Below the pieces are notes generated by a model. It was not told where the DNA came from. It did no database searches and saw nothing but the letters and a program-made list of their open reading frames with translations. Position numbers and translations under genes: made by a program. DNA of 64,000 nt from Altererythrobacter sp. C41. GTDB lineage: Bacteria > Pseudomonadota > Alphaproteobacteria > Sphingomonadales > Sphingomonadaceae. The stretch covers positions 1 through 64,000 of the forward strand of contig NZ_JAEVFE010000008.1 in the NCBI RefSeq assembly GCF_016803135.1, given 5' to 3'. Shown piece by piece: positions 7,204-15,927 of the stretch (position 1 is its first letter; every line of letters begins with the position of its first letter).

Positions 7204-8466
7204 CTACTTGCCGGCAGCGCCGAGGCCCGCCTCCACCTCGCCCATGTAGTCGCGGGTGAGAGGCACGGCGTAGCGGTTGCGGGTGAACTGGATCTGGTAG
7301 TTGCACATGCCGCCGCTCTCGAACGCGGCGGTCGCCCCGGCGAGATAGAAGGTCCACATCCGGTAGAACCGCGGGTCGAACAGCGCCTCGATCCCGGCGC
7401 GGTTCGCCTCGCAATTGGCGTACCACGCGCGCAGGGTCCTGGCGTAGTGCAGCCGGAGCATCTCGATGTCGGAGGCGATAAGCCGGACTTTCTCGCTCGC
7501 CGCGACCGTTTCGCTGAGCGCCGGGATGTAGCCGCCGGGGAAGATGTACTTGCGGGTGAAGGCATCGGTCATGCCGGGGCCGCCCATCCGGCCGATGGTG
7601 TGGAGGAGCATGACCCCGTCGCCTGCCAGCAGCCCGGCGCAGGCGCGGAAGAAGGTTTCGAACTGGGGCCGTCCGACATGTTCGAACATGCCGACCGAGA
7701 CGATCCGGTCGAACCGGTCGCCCCGCACCGCGAGGTCGCGATAGTCGATCAGCTCGAACTCGACCCGGTCGGCCACGCCCGCTTCCTCGGCGCGCTGGCG
7801 GGCGAGGGCGATCTGCTCCTCGCTCAGCGTGATCCCCCTGACCCGCACGTCGAAATGGCGCGCGAGGTAGATCGCCATGCCGCCCCAGCCGCAGCCGATG
7901 TCGAGCACGCGTTGCCCGGCTTCGAGCAGGAGCTTGGCGGCGATGTGCGCGAGCTTGGCTTCCTGCGCTTCGGCGAGGGTCATGTCCTCGCGGGGCCAGT
8001 AGGCGCAGCTATACTGCATGTGCTCGGCATCGAGCATCATCCGGTAGAGCTCGTTCCCGATGTCGTAGTGATGCGCGACGTTGCGCTTCGCCGAGCGCGC
8101 CTGATTGATCGATTCCGCGGTGAACCCGAGGCGATTCTTCAGGCGGCGCATGGCGCTCGGCGGATGAAGGCGCGCACCCGCTTCCCACGGGGCGTTCATG
8201 CGGATCAACTCGACGAGCTGCATCACGTCGCCCGTCTCGATCACGAGCCGCCCGTCCATGAACGTCTCGGCCGCCCCCAGGCTGGGATCGAGCAGGATGT
8301 CGCGCGCGACCCTATCGTCCGCCAGGCGAACCGCGACGTTCGGATAGCCCGGAGCGGGCTCGCCGAACTCGGCGCGCCTGCCGTCGGCGTGCACCACGGT
8401 CAGCCGACCGGAGCGTACCGTGCGGCCCATGATTTTGTCGAAGAGCGAAGCTGCGTTCATCGTCAT
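7204..8466 (-). CDS. Cyclopropane-fatty-acyl-phospholipid synthase family methyltransferase (copy 1)
   Basis: This 420-residue protein belongs to the CFA synthase family, which transfers a methylene group from S-adenosylmethionine to double bonds of membrane phospholipid acyl chains. It has the N-terminal family domain (GAAETFMDGRLV), NVAHHYDIGNELYRMMLD, the SAM motif LDIGCGWGGMA (around 190), SVGMFEHVG, and the C-terminal TRKYIFPGGYIPAL and FYLAGATAAFESG segments. The conserved bicarbonate-site neighbourhood (HxxxF and FEHVG) appears intact. It lies immediately downstream of a second family member (38-base gap) on the same strand, so the two are probably co-transcribed. Substrate specialisation of the two copies cannot be read from sequence. 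Confidence 0.9.
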   Translation of the reverse strand: MTMNAASLFDKIMGRTVRSGRLTVVHADGRRAEFGEPAPGYPNVAVRLADDRVARDILLDPSLGAAETFMDGRLVIETGDVMQLVELIRMNAPWEAGARLHPPSAMRRLKNRLGFTAESINQARSAKRNVAHHYDIGNELYRMMLDAEHMQYSCAYWPREDMTLAEAQEAKLAHIAAKLLLEAGQRVLDIGCGWGGMAIYLARHFDVRVRGITLSEEQIALARQRAEEAGVADRVEFELIDYRDLAVRGDRFDRIVSVGMFEHVGRPQFETFFRACAGLLAGDGVMLLHTIGRMGGPGMTDAFTRKYIFPGGYIPALSETVAASEKVRLIASDIEMLRLHYARTLRAWYANCEANRAGIEALFDPRFYRMWTFYLAGATAAFESGGMCNYQIQFTRNRYAVPLTRDYMGEVEAGLGAAGK

Positions 8467-8503
8467 GACCAGTGTGGTGGTGGACCGGATTACAAAGTGC
8501 GCG

Positions 8504-9805
8504 TTACTCCGCCGCCTCCCGCAGCGCTGGATCGAAGCGCCAGCCCGGCACTTCGCCCCGCTCGCGCAGGCGCGCGCTTTCCTCGTACATGTAGTCTCGC
8601 GTCATCGGGATGGCTGCACGGTCCTTCACGTACTGGACCTGCCAGTTGACCAGAGTACCGTTATGGAAGCTCTGCTCGGCGCCGGCGAGGTAGAACAGCC
8701 ACATGCGATAGAAGGTCTCGTCGTACATCGCGGTGATTTCCTCGCGGTGCATCACGGTGCGGTTGTACCATTCCTCCAGCGTGTGGCTGTAGTGGAAACG
8801 CATCGCCTCCACATCCATCACCTGCCAGCCCGCCTTCTCGCTCTCGGTCACGAGTTCGGAGAGGGCGGGGATGTAGCCGCCGGGGAAGATGTACTTGCGC
8901 GTCCAGGCGTCGGTGAACCCCGGCGGGCCTGCGCGGCCGCAGCAGTGGCTGAACATGACCCCGTCGGGCTTGAGCAGCGCGTGCGTGTGGCGGAAGAATT
9001 GCGGGTAGTGGATCGTACCGACATGCTCGAGCAGGCCGACGCTGGTGATGCGGTCGAACTGCCCTTCGACGTCGCGGTAGTCCATCAGCGCGAACTTGAC
9101 CTTGTCGGCCACGCCCTCCGCCTCGGCGCGCTCCTGACAGAAGGCGATCTGGTCGGGTGCGAGAGCGACGCCGAGCACTTCCACGCCGTACATCTTGTGC
9201 AGGTAGAGCGCGAGGCCGCCCCAGCCGCAGCCGATGTCGAGCACGCGCATGCCCTCGCACTTGCCCTGCTGCAGGTGGAGCTTGGCGGCGATGTGCGCCT
9301 TCTTGTCCATCTGCGCCTGCTCGAGGCTGTTCGAAGGGTCGCGGTAGTACGCCATGGTGTACTGCCGGTCCTCGTCGAGGAAGCGTTCGTAGAGTTCGCG
9401 GGTGAGGTTGTAGGTATGCTCGGCGTTCCTGCGCGCCTTGCCCTTGAGGTTGACCCCATCGAGCTTCGCGATCGCCTTCTGCGCGGCGCGGCGGAGGAGG
9501 CCCTGCGACTGGATCGCCTTGTCGCCGATGGACTTGGTGTTCTCGGTGACGAACAGGATCATGTCGCGGATGTCGTGCGGCGGCTGCACGACCAGCCAGC
9601 CCCACATGAAGGCCTCGCCCGCGCCGAGCTGCGGGTAGCGGGCGATGTGCGCGGCGGCCTTGGGGTGGGTCAGGGTGATGTGGATGGGACCCTTCGCATC
9701 GGAAGCCGGGTCCGGACCGTACTCGTAGATCTTGCCGTCGTGGTCGGTGACGATCAGCCTGCCGCGCTTGATCGCCGATTTCAGGAACTTGTCGAGCAGC
9801 CACAT
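8504..9805 (-). CDS. Cyclopropane-fatty-acyl-phospholipid synthase family methyltransferase (copy 2)
   Basis: The 433-residue paralogue of the downstream gene shares its architecture: GAGEAFMWGWLVV, NAEHTYNLTRELYERFLDED, the SAM motif LDIGCGWGGLAL, SVGLLEHVG, and TRKYIFPGGYIPAL. It differs where copy 1 has AHHYDIGN, reading EHTYNLTR, and carries SHCCGRAG in place of LHTIGRMG. These substitutions near the acyl/active-site pocket suggest a different lipid substrate or a different product such as a methyl branch. I chose MWLLDKFL (9805) as start; an ATG six codons upstream exists. It probably leads an operon with copy 1, and the SDR gene upstream on the same strand may belong to it. Confidence 0.88.
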   Translation of the reverse strand: MWLLDKFLKSAIKRGRLIVTDHDGKIYEYGPDPASDAKGPIHITLTHPKAAAHIARYPQLGAGEAFMWGWLVVQPPHDIRDMILFVTENTKSIGDKAIQSQGLLRRAAQKAIAKLDGVNLKGKARRNAEHTYNLTRELYERFLDEDRQYTMAYYRDPSNSLEQAQMDKKAHIAAKLHLQQGKCEGMRVLDIGCGWGGLALYLHKMYGVEVLGVALAPDQIAFCQERAEAEGVADKVKFALMDYRDVEGQFDRITSVGLLEHVGTIHYPQFFRHTHALLKPDGVMFSHCCGRAGPPGFTDAWTRKYIFPGGYIPALSELVTESEKAGWQVMDVEAMRFHYSHTLEEWYNRTVMHREEITAMYDETFYRMWLFYLAGAEQSFHNGTLVNWQVQYVKDRAAIPMTRDYMYEESARLRERGEVPGWRFDPALREAAE

Positions 9806-9886
9806 GCCTAGCGCATCTCCCATTGCGTACGGGGTGAGCTTCGCCCGAGCGCTTGCATGCTGTCAACGTTGCTGGGCTCGGCCCGG

Positions 9887-10666
9887 CTAAAGTCCTGCGC
9901 CCTCCCGGGCGAGATAGATCACGTCGCGCGGCTGGGCGAGGAGGTGCTGCCCGCTGTCGACGTAGAGGGTCTCGCCGCTGGCGAGCCATCCTTCGGCAAG
10001 CCAGAGGCAGGCATCGGCGATCTCGTCCGCACCGGTCTTGCGCCCGAGCAGGTTGAGCCGGTGCGAGACTTCGGTCTCGGCCTCGCTCTGGTCGTGGCTC
10101 GCGAGGATCGCGCCGGGGGCGAGGGCGTAGACGCGGTCGGCGGTCTCTGCCGCTCCCATCGCGAGCATCCGCACGGCCGCCGCCGCAGCGTGCTTGCTCA
10201 TCGTATAGCTGAAGAAGTCGGGATTGGGATTGGCGAGCTTCTGGTCGGTCACCTGGATCACCCGCCGCCCGCCGCGCGCCGCGGCCCGGGCGAGGAAGGC
10301 CTGCGCCATGCGCACCGGCGTCACTGCGTTGACCTGCATGGCGGCGGCGCAGGTCGGAGGATCGAGCGCGCGGGCGCCGTCGAGCAGGAAGGTGGAGGCG
10401 GAGTTCACCAGAACGCGCCAGTCGGGCAGACGCGCGGCGAGCTGTTCGACCATCGCCACCGCGGCGTCGCCGTCGGCCAGGTCGCACCGGATCGCTTCGG
10501 CCGAGGGAAGGGCGGCGGCAAGCGCCTCCGCCTCGTCCGCCGAACGGCCGTAATGGATCACGACGTGCCAGCCCGCCTCGCCGAAACGGCGCGCGATGGC
10601 GGCACCGATGCGTCTGGCCCCGCCGGTGACGAGGACTGCGGGGCGGTCTTGCGTGCCTTCGTTCAT
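9887..10666 (-). CDS. Short-chain dehydrogenase/reductase, pteridine-reductase-like
   Basis: A 259-residue classical SDR. The N-terminal nucleotide-binding motif is TGGARRIGAAIARRF, where the arginines favour NADPH. The structural NNAG position reads NSAS. The catalytic pair is SYTMSKHAAAA (YxxxK). The TGGARRIG start and NSAS are typical of FolM/pteridine reductase-like enzymes that reduce dihydromonapterin or similar pterins, but the substrate cannot be fixed by sequence alone. It lies 81 bases upstream of the second CFA-synthase-like gene on the same strand. Confidence 0.82.
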   Translation of the reverse strand: MNEGTQDRPAVLVTGGARRIGAAIARRFGEAGWHVVIHYGRSADEAEALAAALPSAEAIRCDLADGDAAVAMVEQLAARLPDWRVLVNSASTFLLDGARALDPPTCAAAMQVNAVTPVRMAQAFLARAAARGGRRVIQVTDQKLANPNPDFFSYTMSKHAAAAAVRMLAMGAAETADRVYALAPGAILASHDQSEAETEVSHRLNLLGRKTGADEIADACLWLAEGWLASGETLYVDSGQHLLAQPRDVIYLAREGAGL

Positions 10667-10775
10667 CGCGCCCACTCAAGCACAGGGGCGCCGCCGCGCA
10701 AAGGAAAAGGCGCGCCGTCCGGTGGACGACGCGCCTTCCTGCCGGGCCCTGCTCGCATTCAGGCCCGACTGGAGA

Positions 10776-11195
10776 TCAGCGGCACTTGAGGCTGCCGCGG
10801 TCGATCTCGCGGCCGACGACAGCGCCCAGCGCGCCGCCCAGGATCGCGCCCAGCGTGCGGTCGCCGTCGCCGGCGATCTCGTGGCCGGCAAGCGCACCGA
10901 CACCGGCGCCGATCACCAGACCGGTCGTGCCGTTGTCGCGCTTGCAGTAGTAGCGGCCGTCGCGGCCACGCCACATGCTGGAGCCGCGCGTGATGCGGCG
11001 CGGTTCGCGATAACGGCCGCGGCGGTCATAACGATCGCCATCGCGCCAGCGGCGGTCGCGGTCGTAGGATGCCGAGACGTCGGTATGGGCTGCGACGGTC
11101 GTATGCGTCGGCGCCGGAAGCTCGAGCGCCATGGACGGCGCGGCGGTTGCCGAAAGGACTACTGCGGCAGCGGCGAAAAGGGTCTTCTTCATCAT
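10776..11195 (-). CDS. Secreted glycine-zipper 2TM-domain protein (copy 1)
   Basis: The 139-residue precursor starts MMKKTLFAAAAVVLS with a clear signal peptide ending near MALE. A basic Arg/Asp/Tyr-rich middle (SYDRDRRWRDGDRYDRRGRY) precedes WRGRDGRYYCKRDNGTTG and a C-terminal glycine zipper (GLVIGAGVGALAGHEIAG then GAILGGALGAVVGREID), ending in a cysteine that may pair with the earlier one. Glycine-zipper proteins sit in or at the outer membrane and are often stress-related; the role is unknown. A good AAAGGAG ribosome site supports the ATG at 11195, which trims a long spurious N-terminal extension. A closely similar gene follows upstream. Confidence 0.8.
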   Translation of the reverse strand: MMKKTLFAAAAVVLSATAAPSMALELPAPTHTTVAAHTDVSASYDRDRRWRDGDRYDRRGRYREPRRITRGSSMWRGRDGRYYCKRDNGTTGLVIGAGVGALAGHEIAGDGDRTLGAILGGALGAVVGREIDRGSLKCR

Positions 11196-11362
11196 TGTTC
11201 TATCTCCTTTCGGATGCGGGATTCCGGGTTCGGCCGCCGTCTCGTTTCTCGACCCACAACGCCGGATGAACAAATGTCATCTTCGGGCAGGTTGCGGCGA
11301 AACGTGCGGCGGGAAGGGACGAGCCGCCAGTTAGACGGGCTCGCCCGCTTCCCGATGAGCGC

Positions 11363-11737
11363 CTAGCGGCACTGCAGGCTGCCGCGGTCGATCTCGCGGC
11401 CGATGATCGCGCCGACGGCGCCGCCGAGAACGGCGCCGAGCGTACGATCGCCGCGGCCGGCGAGCTCGTGGCCGGCCAGCGCCCCCACACCCGCGCCGAT
11501 CACGAGACCGGTCGTGCCGTTGTCGCGGCGACAGTAGTAACGGCCGTCGTCGCCGCGCCACATGCGCGAGTTGCGCGTGATGCGCCGCGGCTCGTAGTAC
11601 CGGCCGTCACGATCGTAGATGCCCGAATCCTTGTAACGCTTGCCGTGCGCCGGGGCCCACGGCGGCGGGTCGGCCATCGCGGGGGTGGCAGTCACCGCCA
11701 TGGAGGCGGCGGCGATAGCGAACAGTGTCTTCTTCAT
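11363..11737 (-). CDS. Secreted glycine-zipper 2TM-domain protein (copy 2)
   Basis: This 124-residue paralogue of the adjacent gene has the start MKKTLFAIAAASMAVTA, signal cleavage near AMADP, then PRRITRNSRMWRGDDGRYYC, RRDNGTTG and an almost identical glycine zipper ending REIDRGSLQCR. The two C-terminal halves are nearly the same while the segments after the signal peptide differ, which indicates a tandem duplication followed by N-terminal divergence. Each gene has its own ribosome site and a leader of over 100 bases, so separate transcription is possible. Confidence 0.8.
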   Translation of the reverse strand: MKKTLFAIAAASMAVTATPAMADPPPWAPAHGKRYKDSGIYDRDGRYYEPRRITRNSRMWRGDDGRYYCRRDNGTTGLVIGAGVGALAGHELAGRGDRTLGAVLGGAVGAIIGREIDRGSLQCR

Positions 11738-11878
11738 CTTTCGACTCCCTACTGGGCTTGCACAGCCATTACGGCTCAACTTGTTCATCGATCCCCAACC
11801 CCAGATGAACGAGTTTGCACCCGAGGGAGCGGTCCGACAGAGCGGTGCAGGACTGCGGCAAGCCGTTGCAGGGGACCC

Positions 11879-12475
11879 TCAGAGCTGCCCGATCCGTTCT
11901 CTCGCGTCGGCGATCGCCTGATCGCGAACTTCGGGGCCGAAGCCCGTCTTTTCCGCGCGGACGAACTCGAGGTCGGAGAGGCCGATGAAGCCGAAGAAGT
12001 CGCGCAGCAGCGTTTCCTGATGCTCGGCCGCGCCGCCCAGCTCGTAGGCGCCGCCACGCGAGGAGGCGATGATCACCCGCCGGCCACCGGCCAGCCCCTG
12101 CGGCGCGCCGTCTTTGTACGTGAAGGTCACGCCGGGAACGCCGAGCCGGTCCAGCCATGCCTTGAGCTGGCTGGGAATGGTGAAGTTGTACATCGGTGCG
12201 CCGACGATCACGATGTCGGAGGCCAGGAATTCGTCGAGCACTGCGCGCTCGGCGGGGAAGGCGGCAGCCATCGCCTCGTCGTGGCTGTCCTGCGGCAGGC
12301 GGATCGCGCCGGTCGCGGCCGAATCGATATGCGGCAGCGGAGCGGTGACGAGGTCGCGCTCGATCAGCGTCGCTTCCGGGTGCTTGGCGGTCAGGTGATC
12401 GGTGATGGCCTGTGTGAGAATACGGCTGACCGAATTCGCACCGGTGGTTGCGCTGTCGATACGGAGAATCTGCAT
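11879..12475 (-). CDS. azoR: FMN-dependent NADH-azoreductase/quinone reductase
   Basis: The 198-residue flavodoxin-fold enzyme reduces quinones and azo or nitro compounds with NAD(P)H and bound FMN in the cytoplasm. Diagnostic segments are LRIDSATTGANSVSRIL (the phosphate-binding loop of FMN), GAPMYNFTIPSQLKAWLDRL (the AzoR signature) and SSRGGAY. The gene is divergent from an HxlR-type regulator with 42 bases between the starts, the usual arrangement for repression of a quinone reductase by a redox- or electrophile-sensing HxlR/YodB protein. An AAGGA ribosome site precedes the ATG. Confidence 0.9.
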   Translation of the reverse strand: MQILRIDSATTGANSVSRILTQAITDHLTAKHPEATLIERDLVTAPLPHIDSAATGAIRLPQDSHDEAMAAAFPAERAVLDEFLASDIVIVGAPMYNFTIPSQLKAWLDRLGVPGVTFTYKDGAPQGLAGGRRVIIASSRGGAYELGGAAEHQETLLRDFFGFIGLSDLEFVRAEKTGFGPEVRDQAIADARERIGQL

Positions 12476-12492
12476 GGGCTTTGCTTTCCTTG

Positions 12493-12507
12493 GTTACGGA
12501 TGATAAC
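12493..12507. promoter_or_regulatory. Candidate HxlR operator
   Basis: GTTA-N7-TAAC is a short inverted repeat centred in the 42-base gap between the divergent azoreductase and HxlR genes. Its position would let one dimer control both genes. It overlaps the ribosome-site region of azoR, and no consensus for this subfamily is assumed. Confidence 0.35.
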
Positions 12508-12517
12508 TAGGGGCCAT

Positions 12518-12946
12518 ATGGAAACTATCTCTGCACCCGCGCAAGAAGGCACATTTCTGTCCGATAGGCACATCGATGTGACCGAGGCCGACCATTCGCC
12601 CGTCCGCTGCCAGGCGGTGAACGACATCCTCGCGCGCGTGGGCGACAAGTGGTCGATGCAGGTGATCATGAGCCTCTCGGCCGGCCCGATGCGCTTCAAC
12701 GAACTGCGCCGCGCGATCGACGGCATCTCGCAGCGAATGCTGACGCGCACGCTCCGCGCCCTGGAACGCGATGGACTGGTGGACCGGGAGGTGACGCCCA
12801 GCGTGCCGCCGCGCGTGGACTATTCGCTCACCATGCTCGGCCGCTCGCTGCGCGAACCCGTCGCCGCGCTCGGCACCTGGGCGATGGAGAACCGCCCGCA
12901 CATCGATTCTGCGCGGGCGCGGTTCGACTCGCTGGAGGAGGACTAG
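12518..12946 (+). CDS. HxlR-family winged-helix transcriptional regulator
   Basis: A 142-residue single-domain regulator. The HxlR domain spans about residues 32-125: CQAVNDILARVGDKWSMQVI (with the family Cys near the domain start and the GDKW motif), RFNELRRAIDGISQRMLTRT as the recognition region, LERDGLVDREV and the wing. The conserved cysteine is the redox-sensing residue in YodB/HypR-type members. The divergent azoR neighbour suggests it represses that gene until quinones or electrophiles modify the cysteine. I chose the ATG at 12518; the long open frame upstream overlaps azoR on the other strand and is a shadow. Confidence 0.88.
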   Translation: METISAPAQEGTFLSDRHIDVTEADHSPVRCQAVNDILARVGDKWSMQVIMSLSAGPMRFNELRRAIDGISQRMLTRTLRALERDGLVDREVTPSVPPRVDYSLTMLGRSLREPVAALGTWAMENRPHIDSARARFDSLEED

Positions 12947-12974
12947 TCCGGCCGGCTAGCGCGTCGCTGGCGGG

Positions 12975-14207
12975 TCACGCCAATGCGGCAGCTTCGCGGT
13001 CGCGTTCTGCGCGGCTCTTCTTTTGCGCGGCGGTTCGGAGCTGGCCGCAGGCCGCGTCGATGTCGCGCCCGCGCGGGGTGCGTACGGGCGCGCTGATGCC
13101 GTGTTCGAAGACGATTTCGGAGAAGCGCCGCACCCGCTCGGGCGTCGAGCATTCGTAGGGCGCGCCGGGCCAGGGGTTGAACGGGATCAGGTTGACCTTC
13201 GCCGGCAGCTTGTACTGCTTGATCAGGCGGACCAGTTCGCGCGCATGCTCGTCGGTGTCGTTCTTGTCCTTCAGCATCACGTATTCGAACGTGATCCGGC
13301 GTGCGTTCGACGCGCCGGGGTAGGCCGCGCAGGCGGCGAGCAGTTCCTCGATGCCGTACTTCTTGTTGAGCGGCACGATCTCGTCGCGGATCTCCTTGGT
13401 CACCGCATGGAGCGAGACCGCGAGGTTGACCCCGATCTCCTCCCCGCAGCGTTCCATCATCGGCACGACCCCGCTGGTCGAGAGCGTGATCCGCCGCTTC
13501 GACAGCGCCAGTCCGTCGCCGTCCATGACGAGGCGGAGCGCGTCACGCACGTTGTCGAAGTTGTAGAGCGGCTCGCCCATGCCCATCATCACGATGTTCG
13601 TCAGCAGGCGGCCGTCGGCCGTGTATTCCGCCTCGTCGGCGTCCTCGCCAACGTCCATCCGGCCGCGCGGCCATTCGCCCAGTGCATCGCGTGCGAGCAT
13701 GACCTGGCCGACGATCTCGCCCGGCGTCAGGTTGCGCACCAGCTTCATCGTTCCGGTGTGGCAGAAGCGGCAGTTGAGCGTGCAGCCCACCTGGCTCGAA
13801 ACGCACAGCGTGCCGCGGTCCGCATCGGGGATGAAGACCATCTCAAACTCGTGCCCGTCGGCGGTCCGCAGCAGCCACTTGCGCGTGCCGTCGCTGGAGT
13901 GCTGCGCTTCCACCACGTCGGGGCGCCCGATGACGAAGCGTTCCGCAAGCCAGGGGCGCATCGTCTTGGCGATGTCGGTCATCGCTTCGAAATCGGTTGC
14001 GCCGCGGTGATAGAGCCAGTGGAACACCTGCTTCGCGCGCAGCTTCGCCTGCTTGGCGTCGAGGCCCGCTTCGGCGAACAGCTCCGCAATCCGTCCCTTG
14101 GGCAGACCGAGCAGATCCACACGACCATCGGCGCGCGGCGTGATGTCGCGCGCGACGGGGACCGGATCGACTTGTCCGGGGATGGGCATGAGTGCGGTAT
14201 CGGCCAT
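12975..14207 (-). CDS. rlmN: Dual-specificity RNA methyltransferase RlmN (23S A2503/tRNA A37)
   Basis: This radical-SAM enzyme methylates C2 of A2503 in 23S rRNA and A37 in some tRNAs. The 410 residues show an N-terminal RNA-binding domain ([27 protein letters not shown]), the radical-SAM CxxxCxxC motif in [27 protein letters not shown], the S-adenosylmethionine segment STSGVVPMM, and the C-terminal catalytic Cys in DAACGQLR. Between DALGEWPRG and [10 protein letters not shown] it carries an acidic insertion ([15 protein letters not shown]), longer than in E. coli. The start is [10 protein letters not shown]; two ATGs lie just upstream. It ends 28 bases after the convergent HxlR gene. Confidence 0.96.
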   Translation of the reverse strand: MADTALMPIPGQVDPVPVARDITPRADGRVDLLGLPKGRIAELFAEAGLDAKQAKLRAKQVFHWLYHRGATDFEAMTDIAKTMRPWLAERFVIGRPDVVEAQHSSDGTRKWLLRTADGHEFEMVFIPDADRGTLCVSSQVGCTLNCRFCHTGTMKLVRNLTPGEIVGQVMLARDALGEWPRGRMDVGEDADEAEYTADGRLLTNIVMMGMGEPLYNFDNVRDALRLVMDGDGLALSKRRITLSTSGVVPMMERCGEEIGVNLAVSLHAVTKEIRDEIVPLNKKYGIEELLAACAAYPGASNARRITFEYVMLKDKNDTDEHARELVRLIKQYKLPAKVNLIPFNPWPGAPYECSTPERVRRFSEIVFEHGISAPVRTPRGRDIDAACGQLRTAAQKKSRAERDREAAALA

Positions 14208-14479
14208 GGCCGCGCGCATATAGGGTGGCGCGCCCGCCAAGGCAAAGGCTCTCCGCCCGGCGAGGCGGATGCGGCCTATTTTATAGCCTCACCCGGGCGC
14301 GCCCACATCGTTCCGACGCTTCGTCGATGAAATCCTGCGGCTCGTCCCCGGATATGTGGCTGGAAAACCACACAAATGTTGTTGTGTGAGGTTCATGAAA
14401 CCGGTTCGTGGGCACCGCCGTTGGGGTGGTCCAGGCAGGAGGCCGCAGGGCCGAGCGCCGGATAACCTACGGAGTAGTT

Positions 14480-15151
14480 ATGAAAAAGACGATAGCACTC
14501 ATCGCCACCGGGTCCTTGGTGGCCCTAGCCACACCCGCGATGGCGCAATCGACCGAGGATTCGCCGTTCCACGGCCCGCGTGCGGGTGTTCTGGTCGGTT
14601 ACGACCAGACAGGCGCCGGCAGCAGCGTGGACGACGACGCCAACGAGGACAACAACGACCAGTCGATCGAAGGCGTCGGCTATGGTGTGGAAGTCGGCTA
14701 CGACCTCGACACCGGCGGTGCCGTAATTGGTATCGAGGGCGAGTACATGGACTCGACCGCCGACACCGAATTCGAGAACGGTGATTTCGAAGGCTTCGGG
14801 CTCGGCAATATCGAGGCGAACCGCGACCTCTATGTCGGCCTGCGCGCCGGTGTGAAGGCCACGCCCAATACGCTGGTCTATGCCAAGGGCGGTTACACCA
14901 ACGCCAAGTTCGACGTTCTTTCGAACGACGGCACGACCGAGTTCAGCAACGACATCGACACCGACGGCTACCGTATCGGCGGGGGCGTCGAATACGCGAT
15001 GGGCAACGGCGTGTATCTGAAGGGCGAGTATCGCTACTCGAACTATTCGGAAGCCGAAATCGACATGGAAGACACGCTGCCCGACAGCGAACGCTTCGAC
15101 GTCGACCTCGACCGTCACCAGGTCATGGCGTCGGTCGGCTACCGCTTCTGA
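14480..15151 (+). CDS. Outer-membrane beta-barrel protein (OmpA-like barrel, porin family)
   Basis: The 223-residue precursor starts MKKTIALIATGSLVALATPA with a signal peptide ending AMAQ. About eight amphipathic beta-strands follow (GYGVEVGYDLDTGG, LYVGLRAGVKATPNTLVYAKGG, GYRIGGGVEYAMGNGVYLKGEYRYSNY) and the last strand ends HQVMASVGYRF, with the terminal Phe that BamA recognises. The loops are acidic (DDDANEDNNDQ). It matches the OMP_b-brl/opacity-type 8-stranded barrels; no OmpA peptidoglycan domain follows. GGAG lies 6 bases before the ATG. A strong terminator follows, so this is probably a single-gene transcript. Confidence 0.88.
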   Translation: MKKTIALIATGSLVALATPAMAQSTEDSPFHGPRAGVLVGYDQTGAGSSVDDDANEDNNDQSIEGVGYGVEVGYDLDTGGAVIGIEGEYMDSTADTEFENGDFEGFGLGNIEANRDLYVGLRAGVKATPNTLVYAKGGYTNAKFDVLSNDGTTEFSNDIDTDGYRIGGGVEYAMGNGVYLKGEYRYSNYSEAEIDMEDTLPDSERFDVDLDRHQVMASVGYRF

Positions 15152-15178
15152 GCGGCGGCATTGCACCGATAAGGAGGG

Positions 15179-15206
15179 AAGGGCGGGGCTTCGGCTCCGC
15201 CCTTTT
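15179..15206. terminator. Intrinsic terminator after the outer-membrane barrel gene
   Basis: GGGCGGGGC-TTCGG-CTCCGCCC followed by TTTT forms a strong GC stem with a tetraloop-like loop and a short T-tract on the plus strand. It lies between two convergent genes. The minus-strand T-run is weak (TTCCC), so it mainly serves the barrel gene. Confidence 0.85.
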
Positions 15207-15210
15207 CATA

Positions 15211-15927
15211 TCAGCCGCGGCGGATCCATCCGGTAATCGAGTAGCGGGGCGCCGGCGCGAACGGCGCGACGATGGAGACGCTGTGCGACTGGGGGACGCG
15301 GAAGAGATTGAGGACATTGAAACCCGGGACCATGGCGCCGGTCACCTCGCCCGCGGCATCGTGGAACTGCAGCAGTCCTCCCCATTCGGGCGCCCATTCC
15401 GGGCTCAGGTTGAGGACGTAGGCGGCGACCCTGTTCTTGCCTTCGACATCGTCGTCGTGACGCGTCAGGAAATGCCCCGGCAGGTAGCGTGTGGCCTGAC
15501 CGTCGACCAACCCCACGTCCGGGTCGCCCGTCAGTTCCCGCCACATCTCGAGCGCAGGCGCGGTGTTCATTGCCTCCAGCAGTCGATCCACGGGGAATCC
15601 GCGCTCCGAGCGCTCCGACGATTGCTCCGAGACTCGCACGGTCTCGTAGACGTACTGAAAGCCCTTTCGGGCTCCTTCATGGATCGCCTGTTCGAGCTGA
15701 CTCGCCTGCTCGGGGGTGAGCACTTCGATCGATTCCGGACCGAGATCCCAGGTTCGCTCGCCCTGGTTGAAGGTCCTCCACCAGGGGGCGGCCTGCAGAA
15801 AGGCGTGCAGCGCCTCCGCCGCGCCGTGCTGGAGGAAGTCGGGTATTCGGATGCGGCCGTTCCGGGCGAAAGCATGTGCCGCCTCGGCGATCTGCCCGGG
15901 CGAGGGAGCGGGATGAAAGTCGGTCAT
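15211..15927 (-). CDS. 2-oxoglutarate/Fe(II)-dependent oxygenase (prolyl-4-hydroxylase-like)
   Basis: A 238-residue cytosolic oxygenase. The facial triad is readable as H and D in LTRHDDDVEGKNRVAAYVLN and the distal His in VPQSHSVSIV, and the 2OG-binding Arg is in PAPRYSITGWIRR. FNVLNLF and WGGLLQFHD are the usual strands of the double-stranded beta-helix. It resembles bacterial proline/peptidyl hydroxylases (2OG-FeII_Oxy_3). The substrate is unknown. Its start codon overlaps by 4 bases (ATGA) the stop of the secreted protein upstream on the same strand, so the two are translationally coupled. Confidence 0.87.
   Translation of the reverse strand: MTDFHPAPSPGQIAEAAHAFARNGRIRIPDFLQHGAAEALHAFLQAAPWWRTFNQGERTWDLGPESIEVLTPEQASQLEQAIHEGARKGFQYVYETVRVSEQSSERSERGFPVDRLLEAMNTAPALEMWRELTGDPDVGLVDGQATRYLPGHFLTRHDDDVEGKNRVAAYVLNLSPEWAPEWGGLLQFHDAAGEVTGAMVPGFNVLNLFRVPQSHSVSIVAPFAPAPRYSITGWIRRG

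Noticed and set aside
4855-8649. A 1264-residue open frame on the plus strand
   Set aside because: It runs antisense across argG and the first CFA gene, its sequence mirrors those genes in another frame, and it has no motif or ribosome site.
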